Assembly (NCBI RefSeq): GCF_000315795.1
Contig: NZ_ANHY01000017.1
Span: forward strand, 1-64,000
Reading direction: 5' to 3'
DNA from: Caenispirillum salinarum AK4
Lineage (GTDB): Bacteria; Pseudomonadota; Alphaproteobacteria; Rhodospirillales; Rhodospirillaceae
DNA length: 64,000 bases
The notes under the pieces were generated by a model, which saw nothing but the letters and a program-made list of their open reading frames with translations, had not been told where the DNA came from and did not search any database. Made by a program: the position numbers and the translations under genes. Within the stretch, counting starts at the first letter, position 1. The number at the start of each line of letters is the position of its first letter. This document shows positions 7,789-17,460 of this stretch, in pieces.

Positions 7789-9177
7789 ATGACCGACAGC
7801 TGGAGGCCGCATGATGAGACTGACGCAGCGGAAAATGCTCAGCTGGAACTTGCGGCTTGGCGAAAGTGGCCGAGAAATCAGCTTAAGGCGAAAGCGAGCG
7901 ATCTTCTGAACTTACTGTTGAGCAAGACCTCGTTTGCGCCATCCGATCCGGCGCTCCCGCTTATCGGGCGCGCTAGCAGGGCTGAGCCGGAGGCCGCATA
8001 CCTGATTGCGTTGGCGGTCATGGACAGAGACCGTAGCTCTGATCTCGCATGGTCTTGGGCGTCGCTCGCGGCCCTTCGGGGGCATCCGATTGCTCAGCAG
8101 GGGCTGGTCGCCGAATTGCGGCGGCGGGCTGCCGCTGCGCATGGACTAAGTACATCGAGATACAGGCGAGTCGTTCTGTCTTGGGCTGACCACGTCACGC
8201 TGGCTGATTTACATCCTGGCGGACCTAACAGCAGCAGGTTGTACGAGGCCCTGACAGAGGCCGTGCCGAACAACCCAGCCTCCCGGCTGTCGGACGGGTT
8301 AAGTGCTGATGCTCTCCTAGTGCTGAAAGGACCGCTGCCCGACGACAATCGGGAGGACAAGTACCTTAGCAAGGCGTGGCAGAGCCTGACGCAGCCGCTT
8401 CCGCTAGCGTCGCCGCCACCTTTGGAGATTCTGCGGGCCGTTCTGGATGAGGAGTTTCCCTGGCTCAAGGAAGCGATAGCTGCCGTGTTGGCAGACCTAC
8501 AACTTCACCAGTGGGCTGGATGCACAAGGACCAAATGGCGGCCTTTGTTGTTGGTGGGACCACCAGGCACCGGAAAGACGCGCTTTGCGCGCCGTCTGGG
8601 GGAGCTCACTGGGGCGGGGTTCGGCGAGGTGAACGCCGCGGGTAGTTCGGATAATCGGGCTCTGCAGGGAACTGCCCGAGGCTATTCAAGCGCCAGCCCC
8701 TCGCAGGTGTTGCATGTTATGCGGAGGACGAAGACTGCAAATCCAGTGATCCTGGTCGACGAGATCGACAAGGCGCAGGGATCGCAAAACGGGGACATCC
8801 GGCAAACCCTTCTCACCATGCTTGAGCCTGAAAGTGCCAAGTCGTGGCCTGACGAATGCCTGTGCGTGCCGTGCGACCTTTCGGCAATTAATTGGGTTCT
8901 TTGCGCCAATGATGTTTCCCGTCTCAGGGGGCCTCTGCTAAGTCGCCTGCGCGTTGTCCAAACGCCTCAGCCGGAACATAGGCATCTTCCTGCCGTACTC
9001 GCAGGCATTCAGCGCGATCTCTGGTTGGTGATCGCGCCTCACGATCTCCCTGAACTTGATCCCCAGCATGTGGATGCGTTCGCGCACGGACTACGGCGTG
9101 GCGTTTCATTACGTCGAATAGCAATGGCATACGAAAAGTTCGTTCAGAATGCGCAAGCGCCCAAGCGTCTCAACTAA
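7789..9177 (+). CDS. Lon-type AAA+ ATPase without protease domain
   Basis: A 462-residue protein. Residues 1 to about 245 are a helical region of unknown function; residues 60-120 look like a Sel1/TPR-like helix pair. From about 250 there is an AAA+ module: Walker A GPPGTGKT at 257-264, Walker B VILVDEID near 320, and the arginine-finger region LRGPLLSRLR. The stretch between the Walker motifs (DNRALQGTARGYSSASPSQVLHVMRRT) follows the Lon pattern (the RGH.RTYIGA.PG.II segment). The Ser-Lys Lon protease domain is absent, because the protein ends shortly after the small AAA+ lid. It is probably a remodelling or sensor ATPase working with its operon partners. Confidence 0.75.
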   Translation: MTDSWRPHDETDAAENAQLELAAWRKWPRNQLKAKASDLLNLLLSKTSFAPSDPALPLIGRASRAEPEAAYLIALAVMDRDRSSDLAWSWASLAALRGHPIAQQGLVAELRRRAAAAHGLSTSRYRRVVLSWADHVTLADLHPGGPNSSRLYEALTEAVPNNPASRLSDGLSADALLVLKGPLPDDNREDKYLSKAWQSLTQPLPLASPPPLEILRAVLDEEFPWLKEAIAAVLADLQLHQWAGCTRTKWRPLLLVGPPGTGKTRFARRLGELTGAGFGEVNAAGSSDNRALQGTARGYSSASPSQVLHVMRRTKTANPVILVDEIDKAQGSQNGDIRQTLLTMLEPESAKSWPDECLCVPCDLSAINWVLCANDVSRLRGPLLSRLRVVQTPQPEHRHLPAVLAGIQRDLWLVIAPHDLPELDPQHVDAFAHGLRRGVSLRRIAMAYEKFVQNAQAPKRLN

Positions 9178-9233
9178 GGCAACGGTGAGTGCGGAAGCTG
9201 GCTGCGACACCGGAAAAAGAAAGGAAACTCTTG

Positions 9234-9731
9234 ATGCGGGTAGACCTATCGTGTGCTCTTTACGAGGCGAATGAGTGGGAAACCGGAGGGATCCTGGAGG
9301 TGCTGGAAACTCACGCTGCATCCTTTGAGGCCGTCTTTGAACCTGAACGCCTTCTTGGGATGGAACCGGGGGCATCAGTCGTCGTGGAGGGTGTTCGCAG
9401 CGAGTATTTGCGGACATCCGAGACCGGCATTCTTGTCCCGCACTGGCAAGACACGAATGGCCGGTGGCAAGTTCGGATCCCGCGACTTTTGTCTGCGCGG
9501 AGGGGTCTTACAGAGGAGCAGTTCCTAGCCGCGACCAGAACCACCCGTGCCAGGGTTGTATTTTGTCTCGGGCACGGAATTCGACTGCTCCCCGAAACCA
9601 TTTACATCCACCATCTCAATAGAAATCCGAGTGATGACAGGCTGGAAAATCTCGCGCCAATGTATGCGGCGACGCATATGCTAGGCCATCGCACCGAGGC
9701 TGCGGAGCGGGCTAACCTTCGGCGGTCCTGA
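9234..9731 (+). CDS. HNH-like protein ending the AAA+ operon
   Basis: A 165-residue protein. The C-terminal third has an HNH/homing-endonuclease-like pattern: H126-H127 (IYIHHLNRNP), D-D-R, N139 in ENLAPM and H148/H152. This is the beta-beta-alpha metal arrangement without zinc cysteines. The N-terminal 90 residues are unrecognised; HWQDTNGRWQVRIPRLL could be a DNA-contact strand pair. The ATG at 9234 follows AAGGAAA. It comes 56 bp after the AAA+ gene and its 3' end overlaps the opposing nuclease gene by 20 bases. It is probably the DNA-cutting or DNA-binding arm of this operon, by inference from the motif. Confidence 0.6.
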   Translation: MRVDLSCALYEANEWETGGILEVLETHAASFEAVFEPERLLGMEPGASVVVEGVRSEYLRTSETGILVPHWQDTNGRWQVRIPRLLSARRGLTEEQFLAATRTTRARVVFCLGHGIRLLPETIYIHHLNRNPSDDRLENLAPMYAATHMLGHRTEAAERANLRRS

Positions 9732-10587
9732 GGTCGTGGATAGTCCCTGGATTGATCGCGGCCCGTGGTAACGGCCGCGAAGAAAGCAACTGCAGGACCG
9801 CATCACGATCCATGGTCAATGGCACGTCAATTCTCTTTCCATCCAGTTCCTGGTAGTCTCTGGATATACTGCTGTGGAAAATGGCCACACCGTCGGAACG
9901 GAAAGTTAGGAGGCCCGCGTCGAACAAAGCATGCAGATCGGCTCTGAGGATGATGCTGTTTTGCACAAAGTCGCAGCCACCCTCTGAGACGGGATGGATA
10001 TGACAGGCTTCTAAAGCCACCTCTGCAGAACAACCTGATAGAGCACATGCGCCTCCCCAGTAGCGTATAGCTATGCAGCGAAATAGGCGAGACCTCATTC
10101 TCCGTCGCGCAAGTTCGAAGGGACGTTCCTCCAGTCCATCTGCCGTGCACGCCGTTTCCGCCAGCGCCAAGACGGCCTCTCTGGTGTGCCTCAGGCGCGA
10201 GAATCCGGCAATGCGAGGAAGACCTGAGGGTAAATTTTCCGGGGAAACCTCTGCCCAGGAAACCTGCCGAAAGTGCCGATAGCCCTCTACGCGCGGCTGA
10301 AAATAATAGCGGGACTCAACCACACCAACGGCAGCCCTCTGACGGCTGTGGTCACGGGTGACAACCAGATCACCTGGCCGGACCTCAAACATGAAGTCCA
10401 CGCAACTCTTGGCTCCGCCCCTGTTATACCCCTTGGATCGGACGTGCTGCTTGAGCTCTTCTGGGGAACAGAAAGATGAGAAGTCATCGGTGCCGTTCCA
10501 CCCGATGCGCATCACGCCTTCGCTGATGAAACTGTCCCAATAGTCATCGCCATCGAGGGAACCCGTCCTAACGAGCCAGGCTTCCAT
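9712..10587 (-). CDS. PUA/EVE-like plus HNH endonuclease (Type IV restriction-like)
   Basis: A 291-residue two-domain protein. Residues 1-110 resemble a PUA/EVE-type modified-base reader (AWLVRTGS, GVMRIGW, VRPGDLVVTRD, AVGVVESRYYF). Residues 178-232 form an HNH domain: C181/C186, H196/H198 in EACHIHPV, N210 and H219 in LRADLHALFDAGLL. Known EVE-HNH enzymes cut DNA carrying modified cytosines, so a role against phages with modified genomes is likely but inferred. The start at 10587 is supported by GGGGGA 7 bases upstream. It lies last in the same direction as mod-res-10858, after a 270-bp gap with its own inverted repeat. Confidence 0.7.
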   Translation of the reverse strand: MEAWLVRTGSLDGDDYWDSFISEGVMRIGWNGTDDFSSFCSPEELKQHVRSKGYNRGGAKSCVDFMFEVRPGDLVVTRDHSRQRAAVGVVESRYYFQPRVEGYRHFRQVSWAEVSPENLPSGLPRIAGFSRLRHTREAVLALAETACTADGLEERPFELARRRMRSRLFRCIAIRYWGGACALSGCSAEVALEACHIHPVSEGGCDFVQNSIILRADLHALFDAGLLTFRSDGVAIFHSSISRDYQELDGKRIDVPLTMDRDAVLQLLSSRPLPRAAINPGTIHDLRTAEG

Positions 10588-10741
10588 TTGTGCGTCCCCC
10601 GCTGCAGCGCTTGTTATCCGTCGGCAATGGGACGTTCGTGTCCCCCTCTCCGCAAGCAAGCTGAAAAGCACCGTCTTCACGAATATCACGAACCGCACGC
10701 GGGCCACTATGGGATGGCAACCGGGCGATCCGCCAGCTGGG

Positions 10742-10767
10742 CTTCCGATAGCTGTCATTATCGGAAG
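10742..10767. promoter_or_regulatory. Inverted repeat upstream of the HNH nuclease gene
   Basis: A 9-bp perfect dyad (CTTCCGATA / TATCGGAAG) with an 8-bp centre lies 155 bp upstream of the start of the nuclease gene, in the 270-bp gap that separates it from the restriction operon. It could be an operator or the end of the preceding transcript; there is no T run, so an operator is slightly favoured. Confidence 0.4.
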
Positions 10768-10857
10768 TTGGTATCGCTTTCAGCGGCTACATATAGACCG
10801 GCTTCGGGGGCAGGCATCATGGATGCTCTGGTAGAGGGCGAGAGCCCGCCCGGCGCC

Positions 10858-11364
10858 TCACGCGAGCGCATCCTCAAAATTCCTAGTCGAAGCGCGCACG
10901 TAATCGATCACCTCGACAAACGCCATCCATTCCTTCTTGCCGAGCCGCCCACGTAGCCGTAGGACTGGCTTGTCCGGGTCGAAGATTTCGACGCTTTCCG
11001 CATGAATGATCTTGTTGCAGGCTTCACGGAGTTCGAGCGGAATTTTCTTGTCTTGCTCGGCTTCCGGATAGAGTTCGCCGCATACGGATTCGACCATACT
11101 GAAGCTCAGTTCATCCGGATTCTCCCGCAGATTCCGCATGTGCTCCATTTGCAGGCGGTTCATAATGGCCGTGCTGACAAGCTGATGCACAATCTCGTCT
11201 TCGGTGAACTGCTCTTGCAGCGCTCTCAGAGGATCATTCTCGGCCGCCGCGACGGCCCTGATTGGCGAATATGCGAGAAACGCAGACAGAAGCCTGTGCA
11301 AATCGCGTAAGATCGTGGCTGAGTTCAGCCGATAGCCAGGGGTATGTGGTGAATCATTACTCAT
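10858..11364 (-). CDS. Small unknown protein linked to the Mod/Res operon
   Basis: A 168-residue, mainly helical, acidic protein without a recognised domain (EDEIVHQLVSTAIMNRLQMEHM; LRLRGRLGKKEWMAFVEVIDYVRAS). The ATG at 11364 has GGAAAAGG upstream. It follows the restriction subunit gene by 41 bp on the same strand and is probably the third gene of the mod-res transcript. It could be an accessory or control protein of the restriction system. Function is not assigned. Confidence 0.6.
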   Translation of the reverse strand: MSNDSPHTPGYRLNSATILRDLHRLLSAFLAYSPIRAVAAAENDPLRALQEQFTEDEIVHQLVSTAIMNRLQMEHMRNLRENPDELSFSMVESVCGELYPEAEQDKKIPLELREACNKIIHAESVEIFDPDKPVLRLRGRLGKKEWMAFVEVIDYVRASTRNFEDALA

Positions 11365-11405
11365 GAACCTTTTCCGCTTTCCATGGTTTAGGAGCGCTGG
11401 CGTGA

Positions 11406-14207
11406 TCAGTTCTTCGCGTGTCTGTCTGAGCCAGCATGCTTCCCAATGATGTCCTGCACGTCACCGGGCTTGAACGCGACATCCCATGCCCACTGGCCGA
11501 AGCCGCCCGCAGCGTTGATGGCCTTGACCCACTCGCTAAGCGCCTCGCGCTTGGCCTTGTTCTGCGGGCTGTCCGTACCCTTGATTTCGAGCGCCAGGAT
11601 CGTTCCGTCCACTAGTCTCACCAGGAAGTCCGGAACATACCGTCGCCGCGAGCCCGCCCACATGTAGTAAATCTGGAACCCGAGGTGATCGTTCTTGGCA
11701 TAAGCGGCGACTATGTCAGTCCGCTTCTCGAAAACGTTGGCGGCATGGCCTTCCCACGATGAGTCTCCCACAAGGTGGCTGATATGCGACCTGTTGGTCG
11801 GGAAGCACGGCTTGGAGGTGTACCAAGTCCGCATCCGGCCGGTTGCACCGATCGGGTTCTCCTCGTCGAACACGGGGGTGAGGCGTTCGGCGTTCTGCTC
11901 GGTCACGTTGCTCAACACATGCTGGACGACCCGGTCGATGTTGAGCGCGATGAGGATGCGCCGCCGGAGCGGGTCCGAGTGGAACAGGGACGGGATCTCA
12001 AGGCGCTCCGACGTCAGGAACGTCTCGACAATCCTGACCAACTGGGCAGCCAGGTATTCGGGCGTCCCTGAGAAGCCGTGGCTGAGTTCGGCAAAAGCCT
12101 TTCGGGCGGCCTGAAACACGAGGCGCTGCAGACGGAAGCCGTCTGGCAGCTTTTCGAGATCAATCTCCGTGACCTTTCCCATGTCGGTTGCGCCGCCGAG
12201 AGCCGGGGCGAGTTCTGCGCTGATCGCTGTTTCGGCAGGGTCGAGCTCAAGCGATGAAACCACGCTCCAGTCGATCGTCAACTGCGGACGGATGACCGTC
12301 TCCACGCGCAGCACGTTTGGCCACCGGATCTCCAGATGAGCCCGGTCGGGCATGACTTCGATCTGCGTGGTCGGCTTTGGTGGCGGCGGGGCCTCACCGC
12401 CTTCTCCGGTTTCCGAGATAGTCAGAGGCACCCCGAAGACGTTGACGTATTCGGGGAGGAACAGCCCGTTCTCGTCAGTGTCGTAAGACACCCGCCGTAA
12501 ACCGCGCCCGACGACCTGCTCGCAGAGCAACTGGGAGGTGAATGCCCGAAGCCCCATGATGTGGGTAACATTCTTGGCGTCCCACCCCTCCGAGAGCATC
12601 GCCACAGATATGACATTCTGAAGATCCTGCCCAGCCGCTCCTCGCTTCCCAACGTTGTCCACGATCTCGCGCAGTAGTTCCTCTTTCTTCAGCGCGAGGA
12701 ACTTCGCGCGGCGCGTCTCAGGAATGCCTGCCGCATCAATGATCGCCTTCAGGCGCGCATCGTAGTCTTTGTCAGATGATGCTTTTTCACCGCTCTCCGC
12801 CTTCTCCAGCACCTTCGAATCGACGCGAAGCGTCTGGGTCGGCGCATGAAGTTCGGGCCAATGCGCATCGCCCTTGTTGAAATAGTTCTCGATACGGGCC
12901 GCGGTCTCCGTGCGATTGCAGACGGTGAGCATGACGGGCGGCGAATGGTGCCCGGCCTCCTCCCACTGCCGCCGCGTTTCCCGCCAGTCGGCGCCAAGCA
13001 GCGTGTAAGCGTCCTGTACCAGCTTCGGCAGGGCCTCGTGCGGTTCCGCCTTTGGCCGGTTCAGGTCCTCGGAGACGGACGGATCGCGGTAGATGTGATA
13101 GAGCTTCGAGCGTAGCGTCTTGGCATCCGGCACGGCATCATCGCGCACCACGACGCGGGGCGTCTTGACTAGCCCAGCCTCAATGGCATCGTTCAGACCG
13201 AAGTCCGAGACGATCCAGTCAAACAGGCCGACATCCGTGCTCTTCTTACCGGTCGGCGCGAAGGGCGTGGCCGAAAGGTCGAAGCAGCGCTGGATCCGCC
13301 GGGTCTTGTGGATGCGGTCCAGCCCCTCGATCCAGCGCGTTGCCTCGTCCAGGTCGATGCCCTGCTCGGCGGCCGCCTTCTTGCTGATCTTCACCTCGGG
13401 CGGCTTACGATAGGCGTGGTGCGCCTCGTCGTTGATGACGATGATGTCCTTGTGTGTGGCCAGCTTGCCCAGAACGCGCCGCGTGAACGCTTCGTCGGAC
13501 TCGCGCCCCTTTCTCACGACTGACCGGTCCGCTTCTTTGAGCGGCATAAGCGTGTGCCAGTTCTCGATCAGGACCTCGGCCTGGTTTAACTTCTGGCGCA
13601 GCGCCTCGGAGGGACACAGATTGAACTCGTCATAGTAGCTGCCCTCACTCGGCAGCAGCACCTGAAGCCGTTCCTTCACGGTCAAGCCAGGCGCAACGAT
13701 GAAGACGGCGCGGCTGAAATCCTTGTTGCGCTTCGGATAGGTCAGAGCGTTCAGCACCTGCCACGTGATGATCATCGCCATCACGGTGGTCTTGCCCGCA
13801 CCCGTAGCCATCTTGTTGCAAAGACGCTGCCACGCCCCGCCGTCGCCGGGAATCGCTATACCCTGCTTGTAAGCCTCCGCGCCCTCGACCCACCAGATCA
13901 GGGTCTCGATAGCCTCGAGTTGACAGAAATAGAACGAGTACTGCCGAGCGTCGCGGTCGTACCAGTGCTCCAGCAGCTTCCGCGTGACAATGGTCACGCC
14001 GGGCCAGCCGTCCGCCCGCCACTCGTCCACACGTGCCCGGATCGTGTTCACCAGATCCAGACCCTCGGTGCGCTTGGTGTTGTTGCGCGCGTCGAAGACC
14101 TCGTAGCTCGCTGGACGCCGCTCGGACTTGATCTCCAGTTTGCTACCTTTGCCTTCGACCCAGTGCTGCGTCGGACAGTCGAAGGGCGAATTGATGATCA
14201 AGGACAT
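11406..14207 (-). CDS. res: Type III-like restriction subunit (Res), DEAD-type helicase-nuclease
   Basis: A 933-residue helicase-nuclease. Superfamily 2 motifs are clear: Walker A ATGAGKTT near residue 133, DEAH in INDEAHHAYR near 258, SAT in DLSATPFAP, and the C-terminal QVVGRGLRRVSYD motif VI. Near residue 856 a PD-(D/E)xK nuclease core is visible (PDFLVRLVDGTILALEIKG). I chose the ATG at 14207, 4 bases after the mod stop; longer readings overlap mod without family similarity. With Mod it would translocate on or switch along DNA from unmethylated sites and cut. The pair lies in a defence-rich island. Confidence 0.9.
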   Translation of the reverse strand: MSLIINSPFDCPTQHWVEGKGSKLEIKSERRPASYEVFDARNNTKRTEGLDLVNTIRARVDEWRADGWPGVTIVTRKLLEHWYDRDARQYSFYFCQLEAIETLIWWVEGAEAYKQGIAIPGDGGAWQRLCNKMATGAGKTTVMAMIITWQVLNALTYPKRNKDFSRAVFIVAPGLTVKERLQVLLPSEGSYYDEFNLCPSEALRQKLNQAEVLIENWHTLMPLKEADRSVVRKGRESDEAFTRRVLGKLATHKDIIVINDEAHHAYRKPPEVKISKKAAAEQGIDLDEATRWIEGLDRIHKTRRIQRCFDLSATPFAPTGKKSTDVGLFDWIVSDFGLNDAIEAGLVKTPRVVVRDDAVPDAKTLRSKLYHIYRDPSVSEDLNRPKAEPHEALPKLVQDAYTLLGADWRETRRQWEEAGHHSPPVMLTVCNRTETAARIENYFNKGDAHWPELHAPTQTLRVDSKVLEKAESGEKASSDKDYDARLKAIIDAAGIPETRRAKFLALKKEELLREIVDNVGKRGAAGQDLQNVISVAMLSEGWDAKNVTHIMGLRAFTSQLLCEQVVGRGLRRVSYDTDENGLFLPEYVNVFGVPLTISETGEGGEAPPPPKPTTQIEVMPDRAHLEIRWPNVLRVETVIRPQLTIDWSVVSSLELDPAETAISAELAPALGGATDMGKVTEIDLEKLPDGFRLQRLVFQAARKAFAELSHGFSGTPEYLAAQLVRIVETFLTSERLEIPSLFHSDPLRRRILIALNIDRVVQHVLSNVTEQNAERLTPVFDEENPIGATGRMRTWYTSKPCFPTNRSHISHLVGDSSWEGHAANVFEKRTDIVAAYAKNDHLGFQIYYMWAGSRRRYVPDFLVRLVDGTILALEIKGTDSPQNKAKREALSEWVKAINAAGGFGQWAWDVAFKPGDVQDIIGKHAGSDRHAKN

Positions 14208-14211
14208 CCGC

Positions 14212-17200
14212 TCACTCCCCGAGCGGCATGATCTTGAGCGACTCGATGCCGCGGTCATCCACAATCTTGACCGCGATCCGCCGGTTGTCGCCCGCCTCGA
14301 AGGGCAGAGAGACGGTGCCGTGGAACTGCTCCAGCAGGTCTTCGTCCAGTTCTGCCCGCACAGTCTTACGCAGACGATTCCAGCCGCCCTTCGCATCCGC
14401 CATCGGGAAGAACACCTGATGCGGCATCAGCGAGCGATTGTCGTAGTCCACGTCCAGAGACCACATGGCAATTTGCTTCTTTCCGCCCGAGACGAGGTCG
14501 CCCTTCTTCGGGTCGAAATAGTCAAAGCCGTTGACCTCGACCTCCCACATCCCGTCCTTGCGCTTGCGCAACTCCACGTCGGGCTGGCCCATCAGCCAGA
14601 ACGACTGGTTCGAGGACCGCTTCTTCTTCAGGTCCTCCGTCAGCAGATCGGTGTTCATCTGCGCCTTAAGGAGCGTGACGCCAGGCCAGGTCACTTCGTC
14701 TATGTCCTTTGCAGCTTCCGGATCGAAGGTGAAAGCGCAGAACAGGACGAACTTGGGTGACGGTCGCAGCGACTGGGCCTCATCAAGTGCAAGCTCCACC
14801 TGCCGCTGCTCCAGCGCTGCGTGCTCGGGACCAAAGCTGACGACGACGCGGTCGCCCGTTTTGGCGAGGGAGCCACTGGCGTGGATGTACCTCAAGCCGG
14901 GAAGCGTTTCGAACTCGGCGAACCGGAGCATCGCGCCCCCCTTGCCGCGCACGCCAGTCTTCAGCAGTTCATCCCGCCACATCGCCTGTCGAGACGTCTC
15001 GCCGGAGCGAGCTACGGTCTCATCAGCTTCTTGCGGCGGAATGCTCTCGTCCAGCGACAGGACGGTCGGCGCTGGCACGGCCTCAACGGAGAAGGGCCCG
15101 CAGATGCGCAGCTTGTTCGGGTCCTTGCGAGGCTGATCGTAAAGCGTCTCCTGCTCGGCATGGTCTGCGATGGACTGGTCCATGCGGCGCTGCATCGCCT
15201 GTCGGGCAGCGTGGAAGACATCGAAGGGCTCACCGGCGCCCTTAGGCCAGTCCTTCGGCCAATCGAATGGCACCTCCCATTCGTGCAGGGTGTCGCCCTT
15301 GGCGAAGTCCACCAGCTTGCCCTTGCGCACGCCCTGCGTGGGCTTGAGCGGCTTCGGCGGGGCGGCGACCAACGCGGCGTTCAGGTTGGCCAGCGCCGCC
15401 GCGATCTTCGGGTGGTCCTCGTCGTAGATCGTGTCGATGTCGGGATTGTTGGCGATGCTTTTCAGCGTGATGTGCGGCACCGTCTCGTAGTCGAATCCGC
15501 CCTTCAGCCCCTCATGCGGATAGCGGAGGCTGTAGTAGTCGAAAGAGGCGGTCATCAGCCGCTGCTTGGCCAGCGTAATCGCCACGCGCGAGGTGTCGCA
15601 GGTGATCCAGCGCCGCCCCCATTTCTCGGCGACGAAAGCGGTGGTGCCGCCGCCACACGTAGGGTCGAGCACCAGATCGCCGGGATCGGTGGTCATGAGG
15701 AGGCAGCGTTCGATGACTTTTGCATTGGTCTGAACCACATAAGTTTTTTCTGCCCCGTAACCTCCGCTCGCAGTGTCTGTCCAATTATTCGAGTACGGAA
15801 AAAAGGGGAAATCGTCCGTGTATCGTCGGAAGGCGAGAGTGGTGCCGTAGCTTTCCAAGCGATTGCTTCGATAGAGTTTTGAAAGACCATCGGAATTTGT
15901 CTTCCAGCCTCCCTTGCCCGGCGCAAAAGTTTTCCCAAACGCCTCAAACGGGACCAATGTGGATTCACTGCTGGAGGCTGACGTCAGAGGTGAGCGCCGG
16001 TAAACGGCCGCATCATCAGGCAGGTTCTTCGAGTCGCTTTTCTCGGCCTTCGTCATTTTCCGGAAGGCGACGTCATCATGACGGATGAAATCGTAATTTA
16101 CCCACCCGAATCCTTCGCGCTTCTGATACACGACGTTGAACTTAGCGGCGCTTTTATTACGCGCATACCAAGCTATGTAGTCGTTCGTGTCTGGTAAGAA
16201 ATTTCCAGATTGACCTGTTGTCTTCCGAAACGAAACAATGCCTACGAAATTCTCAACGCCAAAAATCTCGTCCATCATTTCGCGCACGTGATGCAAGTTT
16301 TCATCAGAAATCTGCACGAACACTGAACCGCTTTCTGTCAGTAGTTCCCGTGCCAGCGTCAGCCGGTCACGTAGATAAGTGAGGTAGGAGTGGATGCCCA
16401 GTTCCCAGGTATCCCGGAACGCCTTGATCATCTCGGGTTCCTGGGTGAGGTCGGCGTCCGACCGGTCCTTCACGTCGCGTTTGTTCGTGAAGGGCTGGAA
16501 ATTGGAGCCATATTTAATGCCATAGGGCGGGTCGATGTAGATCATCTGAACCTTGCCGCCCATGCTCTCCTTGGTCAGGAGAGAGTTCATCACCAGCAGG
16601 CTGTCGCCAGCCACCAGTCTGTTCATCCAGTCCATGGGGTGTTTGTAGTACTCCATGGCCTTGCGGAGCGGCAGGCGCTCAAAGTTTGCCTCGAAGAAAC
16701 TGGCTTGTCGCCAGTCATGCGCCGCTTCCTTCCCCTTCAGCCGCTTCGCCGCATTGGCCAGGATCGTCGCCGGGTCCACCCGTTCATGGACATGAAGCGA
16801 GACGGTATCAACTTCGAAGCTCGTCTTCTCCGCTTTGCCCGTCCAGTTGAGATAGGGCTCCTGCAGCCGCTTCAACTCCTGCAGCGCGTCCTTCATCCGC
16901 TCGGGATCGTCGCTGGCCAGCGCGTCATCTATCAGCCGTTCGATCCCCGCCCGCGCGCTATCAAAGTTCAGCACCGGGTCCAGATGCGGGTCGTAGGCCC
17001 AGGCCGTCTTGTCACCATCGGGATCAGTGCCCGCATGGACCATGCCGACCTCGGGGTTGTTCACCCGTGTTTCGCCATGACGATAGCTCAGCACCTCCAC
17101 TGGGCCATCCGCCTTGCGGGCGGCTTTCTTCTGTCGTCCCGCGCCCGACCGTTTCCGTGGCGTCGGCTCGTCCGTCGGGACCAGTTCGAACCCGTCCACC

Positions 17201-17460
17201 TCGTCTTCATCATCCTCGTCGGAGGTGCTTTCGTCCTCCTCATCGTCGGCATCGTCTACCGCGCGCATGATCGATCCGCCCCGCCCACGGCCGCGAGCCA
17301 GAATCCCCTCATCGACCAGCGCATCGCGCGCGGTGAAATAGTCTTCGTCGGAGAGGCTCGGCACGTGTTCCCGCAGCAACGCCATCATCGCGCCATTGCC
17401 GATGGAAGAGCCGTCTTCAGGAGTCAGAGAAAGGATGAGGTCGGTCAGGTCATTGGACAT
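14212..17460 (-). CDS. mod: Type III-like DNA methyltransferase subunit (Mod)
   Basis: A 1082-residue adenine- or cytosine-N4-type methyltransferase of the beta class: motif IV DPPYG near residue 310 precedes the SAM motif DPTCGGGTTAF near 599. The long segment between them is the target-recognition region. The N-terminus has an unusual acidic stretch (residues 68-92, Asp/Glu/Ser-rich) followed by a basic patch. It forms an operon with res (4-bp spacing). The protein provides both self-protection and sequence recognition for the restriction complex. The target sequence cannot be read from the protein. Confidence 0.9.
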   Translation of the reverse strand: MSNDLTDLILSLTPEDGSSIGNGAMMALLREHVPSLSDEDYFTARDALVDEGILARGRGRGGSIMRAVDDADDEEDESTSDEDDEDEVDGFELVPTDEPTPRKRSGAGRQKKAARKADGPVEVLSYRHGETRVNNPEVGMVHAGTDPDGDKTAWAYDPHLDPVLNFDSARAGIERLIDDALASDDPERMKDALQELKRLQEPYLNWTGKAEKTSFEVDTVSLHVHERVDPATILANAAKRLKGKEAAHDWRQASFFEANFERLPLRKAMEYYKHPMDWMNRLVAGDSLLVMNSLLTKESMGGKVQMIYIDPPYGIKYGSNFQPFTNKRDVKDRSDADLTQEPEMIKAFRDTWELGIHSYLTYLRDRLTLARELLTESGSVFVQISDENLHHVREMMDEIFGVENFVGIVSFRKTTGQSGNFLPDTNDYIAWYARNKSAAKFNVVYQKREGFGWVNYDFIRHDDVAFRKMTKAEKSDSKNLPDDAAVYRRSPLTSASSSESTLVPFEAFGKTFAPGKGGWKTNSDGLSKLYRSNRLESYGTTLAFRRYTDDFPFFPYSNNWTDTASGGYGAEKTYVVQTNAKVIERCLLMTTDPGDLVLDPTCGGGTTAFVAEKWGRRWITCDTSRVAITLAKQRLMTASFDYYSLRYPHEGLKGGFDYETVPHITLKSIANNPDIDTIYDEDHPKIAAALANLNAALVAAPPKPLKPTQGVRKGKLVDFAKGDTLHEWEVPFDWPKDWPKGAGEPFDVFHAARQAMQRRMDQSIADHAEQETLYDQPRKDPNKLRICGPFSVEAVPAPTVLSLDESIPPQEADETVARSGETSRQAMWRDELLKTGVRGKGGAMLRFAEFETLPGLRYIHASGSLAKTGDRVVVSFGPEHAALEQRQVELALDEAQSLRPSPKFVLFCAFTFDPEAAKDIDEVTWPGVTLLKAQMNTDLLTEDLKKKRSSNQSFWLMGQPDVELRKRKDGMWEVEVNGFDYFDPKKGDLVSGGKKQIAMWSLDVDYDNRSLMPHQVFFPMADAKGGWNRLRKTVRAELDEDLLEQFHGTVSLPFEAGDNRRIAVKIVDDRGIESLKIMPLGE

